From RUG100 sp050953405 (GTDB lineage Bacteria; Bacillota; Clostridia; Peptostreptococcales; Anaerovoracaceae): DNA of 64,000 nucleotides. The stretch covers positions 248,001 through 312,000 of the forward strand of contig JBMNMP010000003.1 in NCBI GenBank assembly GCA_050953405.1. Direction: 5' to 3'. Shown here piece by piece: positions 50,493-58,843 of this stretch. Under the pieces are notes generated by a model. That model did no database searches. It was not told where the DNA came from and was given only the letters and a program-made list of their open reading frames with translations. Positions within the stretch are counted from its first letter, which is position 1; every line of letters begins with the position of its first letter. The position numbers and the translations under genes were made by a program.

Positions 50493-51914
50493 ATGTACAT
50501 GCAGAAGACAAAACAGCACCTGAGCCTGCGTATTATCAGTGTTGCCGTCTGTGTGGCCGTGGCTCTGGCCATGTTGCTCACACCGGCTTGCACTTCCGTG
50601 GCGAAGGCTGCGGACAGCGATGCGGTCACCTTCACATCATATAAGGTGTATACCTATCGCGAAGCGGACAAGGGAGCACCGCCAAACGGAGAAGCGACAA
50701 TGGATGGCTGTCACATGGTCATCGAGGCCACCTTCCCCGATGAACTGACTCTGAGCGACGCTCAGGCGGCGGCGGATTCGTTTGTAGTACCCGGCAGCGG
50801 GATCTCAGTATACGGGATTTCCAACATTAAGATCTCGGTAGAAGGCAATAAGATGATATATGATTCTCTGGTGACCTTCATGCCGGGAGGGATCATCAGC
50901 TTTGACACGGATGTGATCAAGGGAATGACATGCGGCGGAAAAGCAGTTTACTGGCCGCAAGGCTGGAAGACGGTTGTTCCTACAGGACTGCAGTTCCAGG
51001 TCATCGATGTTACCGTGGGTACGGACACCACTCCTGCCAGCACTACCATTCAGGTAACTAAGCCGGCATGCGTGCGTTCAATGAACCACCTGCTCTGGAC
51101 TTCAAACGGCAGCTCGATCCTGGAGGGCGCAGGTACCGAGCAGACGACACCGGCTCATCATCACATATACTGGAGCTTTACACCGGAGACCTCGGCGCGT
51201 TTCATACAGATGCCGACAAGCAGTGTCACCGGGAGCGGAGAGTACACAGTCACTAACAGCGGCGATACAGTGACGCTGGCGGCGACCAGGGCTAAGAAAG
51301 GTCAGTATCTGGGGATCTACAATTATGATGATAACTTTTTGCAGCAGTACGGGTTTACTCTCGATGACCATGTCACCGGGCTGAGCAAGCAGGAAACTGT
51401 GGAAAGTGAACAGTCAGTGTCCGATGTAATATCAAGGATCAATGCCATCGGAAAGGTCACCATCAACAGTGAAGCAGCTATCAAGGCGGCTCGTGCAGCC
51501 TTTGAGCAGCTGAGTACAGAACAGCAGAACCTGATCACCAACTACGATGTTCTCACATCGGCGGAGAATACTCTGGCAAAGATAAAGGCGGCAAACGCAC
51601 TGCAAAAGAAAATAAATGCTGCCAGAGCCAGCAGGACAAAACTTTATGCCAGGGCTCTGAAAAATAAGAGAATCAGATTGAACTGGAAAAAAGTGAGCGG
51701 TGCCAGCGGCTATGTTGTTTACCGCGCGACCGGGAAAAACGGCAAATTCAAGAAAGTGACCACAATAAAGAAAGCTTCCACTGTCAAATGGATCAACAAA
51801 AAGCTGCGCAAAGGCAGGAGATACTACTACAAGGTGCGGAGCTTCACCAGGATCAGCGGCAAAACCTATTACGGAAAATATTCCAACAAAGTCAAGACTA
51901 AGGCTATCAGATAA
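50493..51914 (+). CDS. Secreted protein with C-terminal fibronectin III-like domain
   Basis: A 473-residue exported protein. The signal peptide spans about residues 1-39 (ISVAVCVAVALAMLLTPAC, cleavage near AKA-A). Residues 40-285 are a beta-rich region without a recognised family, with unusual HHH in TPAHHHIYWSF. About residues 300-375 are helical (SVSDVISRINAIGKVTINSEAAIKAARAAF), as in bacterial surface-protein repeats. The last 85 residues are an FN3-like domain (IRLNWKKVSGASGYVVYRATG). It is likely a cell-surface or matrix protein. GGAGGAGGAAG precedes the start. Confidence 0.78.
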   Translation: MYMQKTKQHLSLRIISVAVCVAVALAMLLTPACTSVAKAADSDAVTFTSYKVYTYREADKGAPPNGEATMDGCHMVIEATFPDELTLSDAQAAADSFVVPGSGISVYGISNIKISVEGNKMIYDSLVTFMPGGIISFDTDVIKGMTCGGKAVYWPQGWKTVVPTGLQFQVIDVTVGTDTTPASTTIQVTKPACVRSMNHLLWTSNGSSILEGAGTEQTTPAHHHIYWSFTPETSARFIQMPTSSVTGSGEYTVTNSGDTVTLAATRAKKGQYLGIYNYDDNFLQQYGFTLDDHVTGLSKQETVESEQSVSDVISRINAIGKVTINSEAAIKAARAAFEQLSTEQQNLITNYDVLTSAENTLAKIKAANALQKKINAARASRTKLYARALKNKRIRLNWKKVSGASGYVVYRATGKNGKFKKVTTIKKASTVKWINKKLRKGRRYYYKVRSFTRISGKTYYGKYSNKVKTKAIR

Positions 51915-51940
51915 TTTCCATATGTAAGGTTGTTTCCATG

Positions 51941-51986
51941 TTCGAGGCGGCAGATAATCTGATTCTGTCGCTTCGAACCGGTTTTT
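51941..51986 (+). terminator. Terminator after the FN3 protein gene
   Basis: TTCGAGGCGGCAG and CTGTCGCTTCGAA pair (two G-T pairs), followed by CCGGTTTTT. Confidence 0.75.
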
Positions 51987-51995
51987 GAGCTGCGG

Positions 51996-52024
51996 TTTCC
52001 TAAGGGCGTTCAATGGTGTATAAT
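51996..52024 (+). promoter_or_regulatory. Probable promoter of diaminopropionate ammonia-lyase gene
   Basis: A TATAAT at 52019-52024 has only TTTCCT 17 bases upstream as -35. Confidence 0.4.
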
Positions 52025-52075
52025 AGGCGTATTATTAAAATTTTAGAGTTCAATAATTGATGGATGGAGTCTAAT

Positions 52076-53287
52076 ATGAGTTATAAGGTAATAAAACGCG
52101 AACACGCGGATGGTGAGAAAAACGATATCAGTTATCTCAGCAGGGAAGCAGCGGAAAAGGTGAGAAAATTCCACCGGAGTTTTCCGGAATATTCGGTGAC
52201 CCCGCTGCAGTCTCTCCCGGAGACTGCACAGGCGATCGGAGTCAGCAGGCTGTACGTAAAAGATGAATCGTACCGCTTTGGACTCAATGCCTTCAAGGTG
52301 CTGGGCGCCAGTTACGCAATGGGAAACGTACTGGCGCAGAGACTTGGAGTGGATATCAGCGATCTGGCTTATGACCGCCTTGTTTCACAGGAAGTCAGGG
52401 ACGAACTGGGTAGCATCACTTTTGTGACGGCGACCGACGGCAACCACGGCCGCGGCGTGGCCTGGACAGCAAAAAAGCTGGGACAGAAGAGCGTCGTCTA
52501 CATGCCTGAGGGAACCAGCGCGGAAAGACTGGTCAATATCAGACGTGAAGGGGCCAGCGCCACGATCACCGACATGAATTACGATGAGTCCGTGAGACTG
52601 GCTGCCAGAAAGGCGCGGGAAAACGACTGGGTCATGGTGCAGGATACCAGCTGGGAAGGTTATCAGGAGATACCGCGCTGGATCATGCAGGGCTACGGGA
52701 CCATGGCCCTGGAAGCCGGAGAACAGCTGAGTGAGCTGGGTGAAGAGGGCGTTCCCACGCACATCTTCCTGCAGGCGGGAGTAGGTGCCATGGCGGGAGC
52801 GGTGACCGGCTATTTCGCTTCCATGTACGGCGATGCGGCGGATAATGAGGAGATCAGGAGACCGACCGTGGTCATCGTAGAGCCCAATGCAGCGGACTGC
52901 TATTACCGCACAGTTAAGGCGAACGACGGTACCCGCCACGTTGTTGAAGGAAAGCTGGATACCATAATGGTAGGGCTGGCATGCGGAGAGCCGTGCATCA
53001 TGGGATGGGACGTGCTCCAGGATTATGCTGACTACTTCATTTCCTGCCCCGATGAGGCGGCGATGAAGGGAATGCGCATTTTGGGAAATCCTGCGGGAGC
53101 CGATCCGCGCATCATTTCCGGTGAGAGCGGAGCTTCAGCCTTTGGCTGTGTGGCTTCGATAATGTCCGATCCGGATCTGGAGGATATCCGTGAAGAGCTC
53201 GGTATCGATGAAGATTCACGCCTCCTGTTCTTCAGCACCGAGGGGGCTACGGACACCGCAGACTACAGAAGGATAGTATGGGGCTGA
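52076..53287 (+). CDS. ygeX: Diaminopropionate ammonia-lyase (YgeX-type)
   Basis: A 403-residue fold-type II PLP enzyme that by family splits 2,3-diaminopropionate into pyruvate and two ammonia. The PLP lysine is in RFGLNAFKVLGASYA; TATDGNHGRGVAW and LQAGVGAMAGA are the substrate and phosphate-binding segments. The start at the second ATG (MSYKVIKRE) is preferred because GGAG lies eight bases before it. In some gut bacteria ygeX belongs to anaerobic purine-breakdown clusters; here it stands alone between two secreted-protein genes, so that role is only a possibility. Confidence 0.9.
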   Translation: MSYKVIKREHADGEKNDISYLSREAAEKVRKFHRSFPEYSVTPLQSLPETAQAIGVSRLYVKDESYRFGLNAFKVLGASYAMGNVLAQRLGVDISDLAYDRLVSQEVRDELGSITFVTATDGNHGRGVAWTAKKLGQKSVVYMPEGTSAERLVNIRREGASATITDMNYDESVRLAARKARENDWVMVQDTSWEGYQEIPRWIMQGYGTMALEAGEQLSELGEEGVPTHIFLQAGVGAMAGAVTGYFASMYGDAADNEEIRRPTVVIVEPNAADCYYRTVKANDGTRHVVEGKLDTIMVGLACGEPCIMGWDVLQDYADYFISCPDEAAMKGMRILGNPAGADPRIISGESGASAFGCVASIMSDPDLEDIREELGIDEDSRLLFFSTEGATDTADYRRIVWG

Positions 53288-53289
53288 AT

Positions 53290-53320
53290 GGTTGCCTTGG
53301 CAACCGATATGAGATATACT
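53290..53320 (+). promoter_or_regulatory. SGNH gene promoter with palindrome on the -35, leaderless layout
   Basis: TTGCCT at 53292-53297 and TATACT at 53315-53320, spacing 17. GGTTGCC-TT-GGCAACC at 53290-53305 is a perfect inverted repeat covering the -35. The ATG at 53328 is seven bases after the -10 box. Confidence 0.65.
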
Positions 53321-53327
53321 CTTGTAC

Positions 53328-55124
53328 ATGAAGGGCGATAAGATAAGAGCTGGGGTCGGCAGAGAAGCCGGAAAATTTATCATTGTTGTAATCAGCATCG
53401 CCGCACTTGTTGCGGCGATGTTTGTGATGCCGCATAATGCAAGAGCGCAGGAACTGCCGATCACTCTGGAACAGCCGGTGATCTACAGTACGCAGGAGGG
53501 TGAAAACCACAACTCTTTCAGCTGGAGTGCTGTCGATGGAGCCGCCAAATACAGGGTCTACCGCAAGATCATCTGCAGTGATGCAGAAGCCCGGAGGCTG
53601 GTAAGCCGGCGCGAGCAGCAGCTGCGAAAAAAGCTGCAGGAAAAGAAGGCCCGCGAGGCGGCTGAACACCCGGAAGGAAGGGAGTACGCTGAAGACAAGG
53701 TGACTTACCGTGATTTCATGGATGACGTCAGCGAAGAAGAGATAATGTCCCTGGGACCGGTAGACAATAAAAAGAACGAAGAAGAAAAAGCCGAAGATAA
53801 GGGCACTGATGACGGAGAGAATGCAGACGGGCAGAAAGAGGAAGAAAAGCCGCAGATGAGCACCAGAGAGCGCAATCGCCGCATCAGGATAATAGCCAGG
53901 CGCAAGGCGGCCGCAGAACGCGCACGGCTGCGGGAGGAGCGACGGGAACAGGAAAAGAAAGAACTCCGGAAGGAAGAGAGACACCTGCAGAAAAGGGCGC
54001 GCAAGGTCATCGAATGGAACCGCATCTGTACCAGGATGGGCTCCGAGAACACCCATTGCGCAGATAGAGAAGCCGAGCCGATCTACGCTTACCGTTACCG
54101 GGTGAGGGCCGTCAACAGATCCGGTCAGAGCCTGCCATCGGAAGAAGTGGTGCTCCAGAGCAAGATCGAAACACCTGTGATCACCGGGATCAGAGACAAC
54201 ACTCTCTACTGGCATCCATCGGATTATGCGTGGTCATATCGCGTATATGAGAAGAAGAAAGCCGATGACAGGAAGTGGAAGAAGCTGGGCGAGACCGGGG
54301 ATACCTCGATGGGCATAAACTTTCATAAAGACTACTACTATACGGTCAGGGCGCTCCGCGGCGACATGATCTCGGATTTTGACAGTGATTTTTCATATCG
54401 GGATCACAATTACAAAAACATGAAGGTTTTGTTTGAAGGCGCCAGCACCGTGAGCCCGTATTATTCCTGGGCGGAGCGCAGCGCGACCCTGATGGGTTTT
54501 CGCTATGACAACAGGGCGATAGAAAAGTCGACCGTGGCTTCACAGGACGATCCCGGCAAGAGCATATATGACCGCGGCAGAGAAATGCATTACTACGGTT
54601 ACGATGTGGTCGTCATCTGTGTGGGTGCCAACGATTACGGCAAAGACATGCCGCTGGGCAGTGTGCAGAACACGGATCCTTATACTTACTGCGGGGCGCT
54701 GAACGCCATGATCCTGCAGATAAGGACAGAATCGCCGCGGGCGGATATCGTGCTCACGGTACCTCAGGAGAGAAAAAAGAGCGGCGACAATCTGAACGTT
54801 TATGGATACAACCAGAAAAACGGGCGCGGCAATACGCTGCAGGATTATCATGATGCCACGACCAGGATCGCGGCCAACAACGGCTGCTATCTCTTCGACA
54901 CCAGGATCGGGGTGGTCACCAGCAAGAATGTGGAGCAGATGACCAGCGACCATATCCATCCTGTCAGAGCCATGCATCGGAAATACGGCGATGCCTTTGT
55001 GAAAATGATGACCGACGAATTGATCCCCAGAAGGCAGGGTGCAGCGGCGATCAGGAAGCTGCAGCAGAGGAGTGATCTGAAGAGGACCTCCGGGGCAAAA
55101 GGACATCTACCGATCGATAGATGA
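53328..55124 (+). CDS. Secreted SGNH-hydrolase-like protein with charged coiled-coil insert
   Basis: A 598-residue exported protein. Signal peptide about residues 1-40 (IIVVISIAALVAAMFVMPHNARA). An FN3-like segment (about 50-85) is interrupted by a 170-residue highly charged helical insert (about 85-245, KKLQEKKAREAAEHPEGRE, RRKAAAERARLREERREQE) before its second half (YAYRYRVRAVNRSGQSLPSEE). The SGNH fold follows: LFEGASTVSP (GAS in place of GDS), VICVGANDYG (GxND) and SDHIHP (DxxH). Catalytic Ser, Asn, Asp and His all look present. It may act on cell-wall or surface sugar esters. The start is the ATG seven bases after the -10 box; no ribosome binding site is seen. Confidence 0.75.
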   Translation: MKGDKIRAGVGREAGKFIIVVISIAALVAAMFVMPHNARAQELPITLEQPVIYSTQEGENHNSFSWSAVDGAAKYRVYRKIICSDAEARRLVSRREQQLRKKLQEKKAREAAEHPEGREYAEDKVTYRDFMDDVSEEEIMSLGPVDNKKNEEEKAEDKGTDDGENADGQKEEEKPQMSTRERNRRIRIIARRKAAAERARLREERREQEKKELRKEERHLQKRARKVIEWNRICTRMGSENTHCADREAEPIYAYRYRVRAVNRSGQSLPSEEVVLQSKIETPVITGIRDNTLYWHPSDYAWSYRVYEKKKADDRKWKKLGETGDTSMGINFHKDYYYTVRALRGDMISDFDSDFSYRDHNYKNMKVLFEGASTVSPYYSWAERSATLMGFRYDNRAIEKSTVASQDDPGKSIYDRGREMHYYGYDVVVICVGANDYGKDMPLGSVQNTDPYTYCGALNAMILQIRTESPRADIVLTVPQERKKSGDNLNVYGYNQKNGRGNTLQDYHDATTRIAANNGCYLFDTRIGVVTSKNVEQMTSDHIHPVRAMHRKYGDAFVKMMTDELIPRRQGAAAIRKLQQRSDLKRTSGAKGHLPIDR

Positions 55125-55217
55125 ATTTTCAGTTACATTTCAGGTTGGCGGGTTACTATACAGCCATAGGGAGTTCAAAGATAGAAGAACATAATTCTTG
55201 AACGAGATGAAATGAGG

Positions 55218-55252
55218 AAAGGTCTGTCGACGGTCAGGACAGACCTTTTCGG
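55218..55252 (+). terminator. Terminator after the SGNH gene
   Basis: AAAGGTCTGTC and GACAGACCTTT form an 11-pair stem around nine bases, followed by TC. Confidence 0.75.
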
Positions 55253-55398
55253 TTGTCAGAAGGCTGAAGCGCGCCGGATACATCGATAGTGACCGAAGGC
55301 GGCCGCAGTGTGCATCGTGTTAAAAAATTTGCACATCGCGGTTTTCTTTTTGTGTTAACATAGAAAAGAGTTATTGTCGGCAGAAAAAGGAGATTTCT

Positions 55399-56382
55399 AT
55401 GTCTGGCAGCAAAAAGATGCTAAATTTATATATCCTGGAGATATTGAAAAAATACTCGGATGACGAACACCACTTGACGCAGAAGAAAATAATCAGCCTT
55501 CTGCAGCGCGATTTTGACATTGTCTGCGACCGACGCTCGGTGAAAAACAATATCGATTATCTGTCGGGCATGGACATCGAAATCGGCAGCGATGACGGAT
55601 ACTGGCTGGTGGAACGTGAATTCGACGATGCGGAACTGCGCATGCTGATAGACAGTGTGCTTTTTTCACGCGGAGTCACCCAAAAACAGGCCAAGCGCCT
55701 CATCGGCAAGCTGGCCAACCAGTCAAACATATATTTCAGCGCCAAGGTCTCGCACATCAGCAACCTGCCGCAGCTGTACCATTCACCGAACAAGTATATC
55801 ATGTACTCGGTGGATACTCTCGATGATGCGATCAGCCGCAGGAGGAAGGTGGAGTTCACTTACAATTATTACGGCCGGGACTTCAAACTGCATCCCAGGA
55901 GGGAGGAAGCTTATAAGGTGAGCCCCTATCAGATGGTGGCTGCCAACGGGCGCTTTTACCTGATCTGCAACTCCGAGGGGCACAACAATGTGGCGCACTA
56001 CCGGGTGGATCGGATGACTGACGTGAGAATGCTGGAAGAAAAGCGGCGCAATCCGAGAGAACTGGTCGAGTTCAGAGGGGGCTTCGATCTGCCGCAGCAC
56101 ATGGCGGAGCACATCTACATGTTCAGCGGTGAGAGCGCTCAGGTACTGATGCGCTGCCAGAACGGCATGATGAACGACCTCATAGACTGGTTCGGATCTG
56201 ACATACGCATCGAGGACGGCGACAGTGATGACTATTTCCTGGTGCACCTCAGATGCAACAAGAGGGCCATGTTCTACTGGGCGCTGCAATACGGGCTTCG
56301 GGTCGAAGTCCTGGAACCTGAGGACCTGCGGGAGGAGATCGCACGGGCGGTTGCCGAAATGGCGGCAAAATACAGCCGCTGA
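55399..56382 (+). CDS. WYL-domain transcriptional regulator
   Basis: A 327-residue regulator: N-terminal winged HTH (about residues 8-65, HHLTQKKIISLLQRDFDIVCDRRSVKNNI) and a WYL domain (about 140-210, KVSPYQMVAANGRFYLICNSEGHNNVAHYRVDRM), followed by a WCX-type C-terminal region. WYL domains sense ligands, often nucleic-acid-related. AAAGGAG precedes the ATG. Inverted TGTGCA/TGCACA arms at 55309-55335 upstream could be its own site. No defence genes are nearby, though WYL regulators sometimes accompany them. Confidence 0.9.
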   Translation: MSGSKKMLNLYILEILKKYSDDEHHLTQKKIISLLQRDFDIVCDRRSVKNNIDYLSGMDIEIGSDDGYWLVEREFDDAELRMLIDSVLFSRGVTQKQAKRLIGKLANQSNIYFSAKVSHISNLPQLYHSPNKYIMYSVDTLDDAISRRRKVEFTYNYYGRDFKLHPRREEAYKVSPYQMVAANGRFYLICNSEGHNNVAHYRVDRMTDVRMLEEKRRNPRELVEFRGGFDLPQHMAEHIYMFSGESAQVLMRCQNGMMNDLIDWFGSDIRIEDGDSDDYFLVHLRCNKRAMFYWALQYGLRVEVLEPEDLREEIARAVAEMAAKYSR

Positions 56383-56390
56383 GGGAATCG

Positions 56391-56419
56391 TTGCATGGAA
56401 AGGCGCCTCAATGTATAAT
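56391..56419 (+). promoter_or_regulatory. Promoter of the SEC-C protein gene
   Basis: TTGCAT at 56391-56396 and TATAAT at 56414-56419, spacing 17. Confidence 0.8.
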
Positions 56420-56482
56420 GGGTGTTGAGCTCCGGCGGACATCCCCCGGGCTGAAAAATAAAAGACATGATTGGAGTCGCAA

Positions 56483-57952
56483 ATGATATATAACGTCATA
56501 GAACTGAAAGAAAAACGGGCCCGGCGTGACCAGAGAAAGAAAGAACTGAAAGCGCGTCTGGATGAAAATAAAGAACTGCTGAAGAAGATGGAGGCGGAGC
56601 TGGATGGAAAGCCGAAGGATTCGGCGGATCTGGAAAAGATAAATGCGGAGATCGAACGCATAGATGCGGAGAGCGAAGAATACAGAAAGCTGGAGGAAGA
56701 GAGCTATGGCTTGTTCCTGGGCGATATTTTCCGCTACCGTCAGCGCGATGAACTGGAAAAGATGGCGCAGAGCCTGGACATGGAAGATTTTGAAAACCTT
56801 GATGACAGCGAACTTGCGGATGCGGTAGCCGACAAGGTGCTGGATACGGAGAACATGGAGAAGTCATTGATTCTGTGCACCGATGAACAGGATCAGCTGA
56901 TGGAAAAAATGATAGACGCCGGTGAAGACGGTTACCGGCTGTCCTCTGATGAAGAGGAGAACTTCACCATGCTCAACTTTCTGGAGTTTGCCTTCAGGAG
57001 AAAGGGCAGCGGCGTCGTGGATGTGCCGCTCGACGTGGCCGAAGCTTTCCGCTGCATAGACCGCGGGCACCTGGCGCATATGCGCGAAGGCGCGGAATGG
57101 ATGTATGACTGCATCCAATGGGCTATGGCTTACTATGGTGTCATGAACTGGTCGGTGGTCTATCAGCTGTTCGGGGTGAATGAATCACTCGACTTTACAA
57201 AGGAGGAGATCAGATATCTCTTCAATGCGATGCCGGAATTCATCAATCCGTTTGTTGTCGAGGGTGCCAGGATAGTAGAAGCTGATCTCCTGGACGATGA
57301 TCTCTATCTGGATGTGGAAGCACAGCAGGGAGACAAGAGCTTTTATATCCCTACTATCGATGAAATGAGGACCTTCGCGGAGTACTCCTATCCCAGGAAT
57401 GATCCGGCGGTCATCCGCATGAAAGAAATGCTGAAGGAACTCTTCCATCTCGGGGAGGGAAAGGCTCTGGAGCTGACCAAAGACCTGTGGTCAGGCGTGG
57501 TCAGCAACTGGCAAATGAGCCAGTTCTCAAAGTGGCTGCAGGAAAAGCATCTGGAATTTGACAGCGAGGCTGACGCCCGCAAGCTGATCGACGAATACAT
57601 CTATCTCGACAACAACACCCGCATCATGATGGATCGCGGTCACAAGCCGGCAGAGCTGAATGAATGGAGAATGCCGCCGATGCCGGATGAGGCAGAGGGC
57701 ATGCCCATAGGCGGCAGCAAGAAGGGCTCCGGTCCTGCGAATCTCGCGGAGTTCACGGCGCCGGCAATGTCTGGACCAGGGGACCTTGCAAAGATGCCGG
57801 GTGTCGCCAGCGCGGCGGATGTGATCGGGTCCGGCTCGGGGAACAAGCCGCAGCCGGGAACGCAGCACAAGAAGATCAAGGTGGGACGCAATGACCCATG
57901 CCCCTGCGGCAGCGGCAAAAAGTACAAGTATTGCCACGGAAGAAACGCCTGA
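56483..57952 (+). CDS. SEC-C motif protein of unknown function
   Basis: A 489-residue protein. Residues 1-70 form a highly charged coiled coil (KEKRARRDQRKKELKARLDENKE region). The middle is helical and acidic without a known family. The last 25 residues are a SEC-C zinc motif (GRNDPCPCGSGKKYKYCHG), as at the C-terminus of SecA, which can bind ribosomes or SecB-like partners. A glycine- and proline-rich linker (about 400-460) separates them. It is cytosolic. GGAGTCG precedes the chosen ATG, 12 bases inside the longest frame. Confidence 0.8.
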   Translation: MIYNVIELKEKRARRDQRKKELKARLDENKELLKKMEAELDGKPKDSADLEKINAEIERIDAESEEYRKLEEESYGLFLGDIFRYRQRDELEKMAQSLDMEDFENLDDSELADAVADKVLDTENMEKSLILCTDEQDQLMEKMIDAGEDGYRLSSDEEENFTMLNFLEFAFRRKGSGVVDVPLDVAEAFRCIDRGHLAHMREGAEWMYDCIQWAMAYYGVMNWSVVYQLFGVNESLDFTKEEIRYLFNAMPEFINPFVVEGARIVEADLLDDDLYLDVEAQQGDKSFYIPTIDEMRTFAEYSYPRNDPAVIRMKEMLKELFHLGEGKALELTKDLWSGVVSNWQMSQFSKWLQEKHLEFDSEADARKLIDEYIYLDNNTRIMMDRGHKPAELNEWRMPPMPDEAEGMPIGGSKKGSGPANLAEFTAPAMSGPGDLAKMPGVASAADVIGSGSGNKPQPGTQHKKIKVGRNDPCPCGSGKKYKYCHGRNA

Positions 57953-57992
57953 GGCAATATATCGGTGTTTTCGGGCACCATCTCTGACAGTG

Positions 57993-58039
57993 ATCACGCA
58001 TGTACAATATTTTGCACATGCGTGATGTTATTATATAGT
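57993..58039 (+). promoter_or_regulatory. Promoter with 11-bp perfect inverted repeat on the -35
   Basis: TTGCAC at 58012-58017 and TATAGT at 58034-58039, spacing 16. ATCACGCATGT at 57993-58003 and ACATGCGTGAT at 58016-58026 are perfect arms with a 12-base spacer, covering the -35 and the spacer start. No T-run follows, so an operator is more likely than a terminator. Confidence 0.65.
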
Positions 58040-58087
58040 CACAAGATCAATAGTTACTATGTATGGTAAAAACAGAGAGGTGCGAAG

Positions 58088-58717
58088 ATGAAAACGAATG
58101 AGAATGGTTCATACGACATGAACAACAGGGGACAGGATCAGGGCCGGTATCCGCAGGGAGACCCCGGAAAGATGACGAACTGCAGGACCTGCGGAGCGCA
58201 GATCTCAAAGTCCGCCAAAGTGTGCCCCCGCTGCGGCGCCCGCAACAAAAAGCCGCTCTACAAGAGGCCGTGGCTATTTGTACTGGCGGCGATCCTGGTG
58301 CTCTGCATAGCAGTTGCCGGCTGCGGAAATACCAACGATACGCAGACCAAAGACAGCGGCAGCAGCACGAAGACGGAGCAAAAGCAGGAGCCGAAGATGA
58401 CCACCGCCCAGAAGAACGCATATGAAGCAGCGAAAAACTATCTGGATCTCATGCCGTTCTCGAGGGCAGGACTGATCAACCAGCTGAGCGGCGAAGGCGG
58501 TGACGGCTATGATAAAGCGGATGCCGAATTCGCAGTAAAGCAGCTGGAAAAGAACAAGGAAGTGAACTGGAAAGAACAGGCGGTCAAGGAGGCAAAATCC
58601 TACCTGGAGAGCCAAAGCTTTTCTTACGACGGCCTTGTTGAACAGCTGGAGTCGGAATACGGCAGTCAGTTCACGCACGAACAGGCGGTATACGGGGCCG
58701 ATAAAGCTTACAAGTAA
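58088..58717 (+). CDS. Zinc-ribbon membrane protein with Ltp-type repeats
   Basis: A 209-residue protein. A zinc ribbon (CRTCGAQISKSAKVCPRCG) lies near residues 36-54 in the cytoplasm, then one membrane helix (WLFVLAAILVLCIAVAGCG) near 63-82 and a low-complexity linker. Two tandem repeats of the host cell surface-exposed lipoprotein (Ltp) type follow outside: AYEAAKNYLDLMPFSRAGLINQL and AVKEAKSYLESQSFSYDGLVEQL. Ltp of a streptococcal phage blocks superinfection; cellular copies have unknown roles. GAGAGG precedes the ATG. Its promoter carries a strong dyad. Confidence 0.83.
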   Translation: MKTNENGSYDMNNRGQDQGRYPQGDPGKMTNCRTCGAQISKSAKVCPRCGARNKKPLYKRPWLFVLAAILVLCIAVAGCGNTNDTQTKDSGSSTKTEQKQEPKMTTAQKNAYEAAKNYLDLMPFSRAGLINQLSGEGGDGYDKADAEFAVKQLEKNKEVNWKEQAVKEAKSYLESQSFSYDGLVEQLESEYGSQFTHEQAVYGADKAYK

Positions 58718-58750
58718 GCTGTCTGCAGTCGACACGGAAAAGAAAAAACA

Positions 58751-58796
58751 TAAAAGCACCATACTGCTGAATGAGATCAGCGGTATGGTGCTTTTA
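58751..58796. terminator. Bidirectional terminator
   Basis: AAAAGCACCATAC and GTATGGTGCTTTT form a long stem with an inner GCTG/CAGC extension, between two convergent genes. Confidence 0.92.
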
Positions 58797-58843
58797 GAAT
58801 TATGTCATTATAGCCGGAAGTGCGGCCTCGAAAGTTACCTTGA

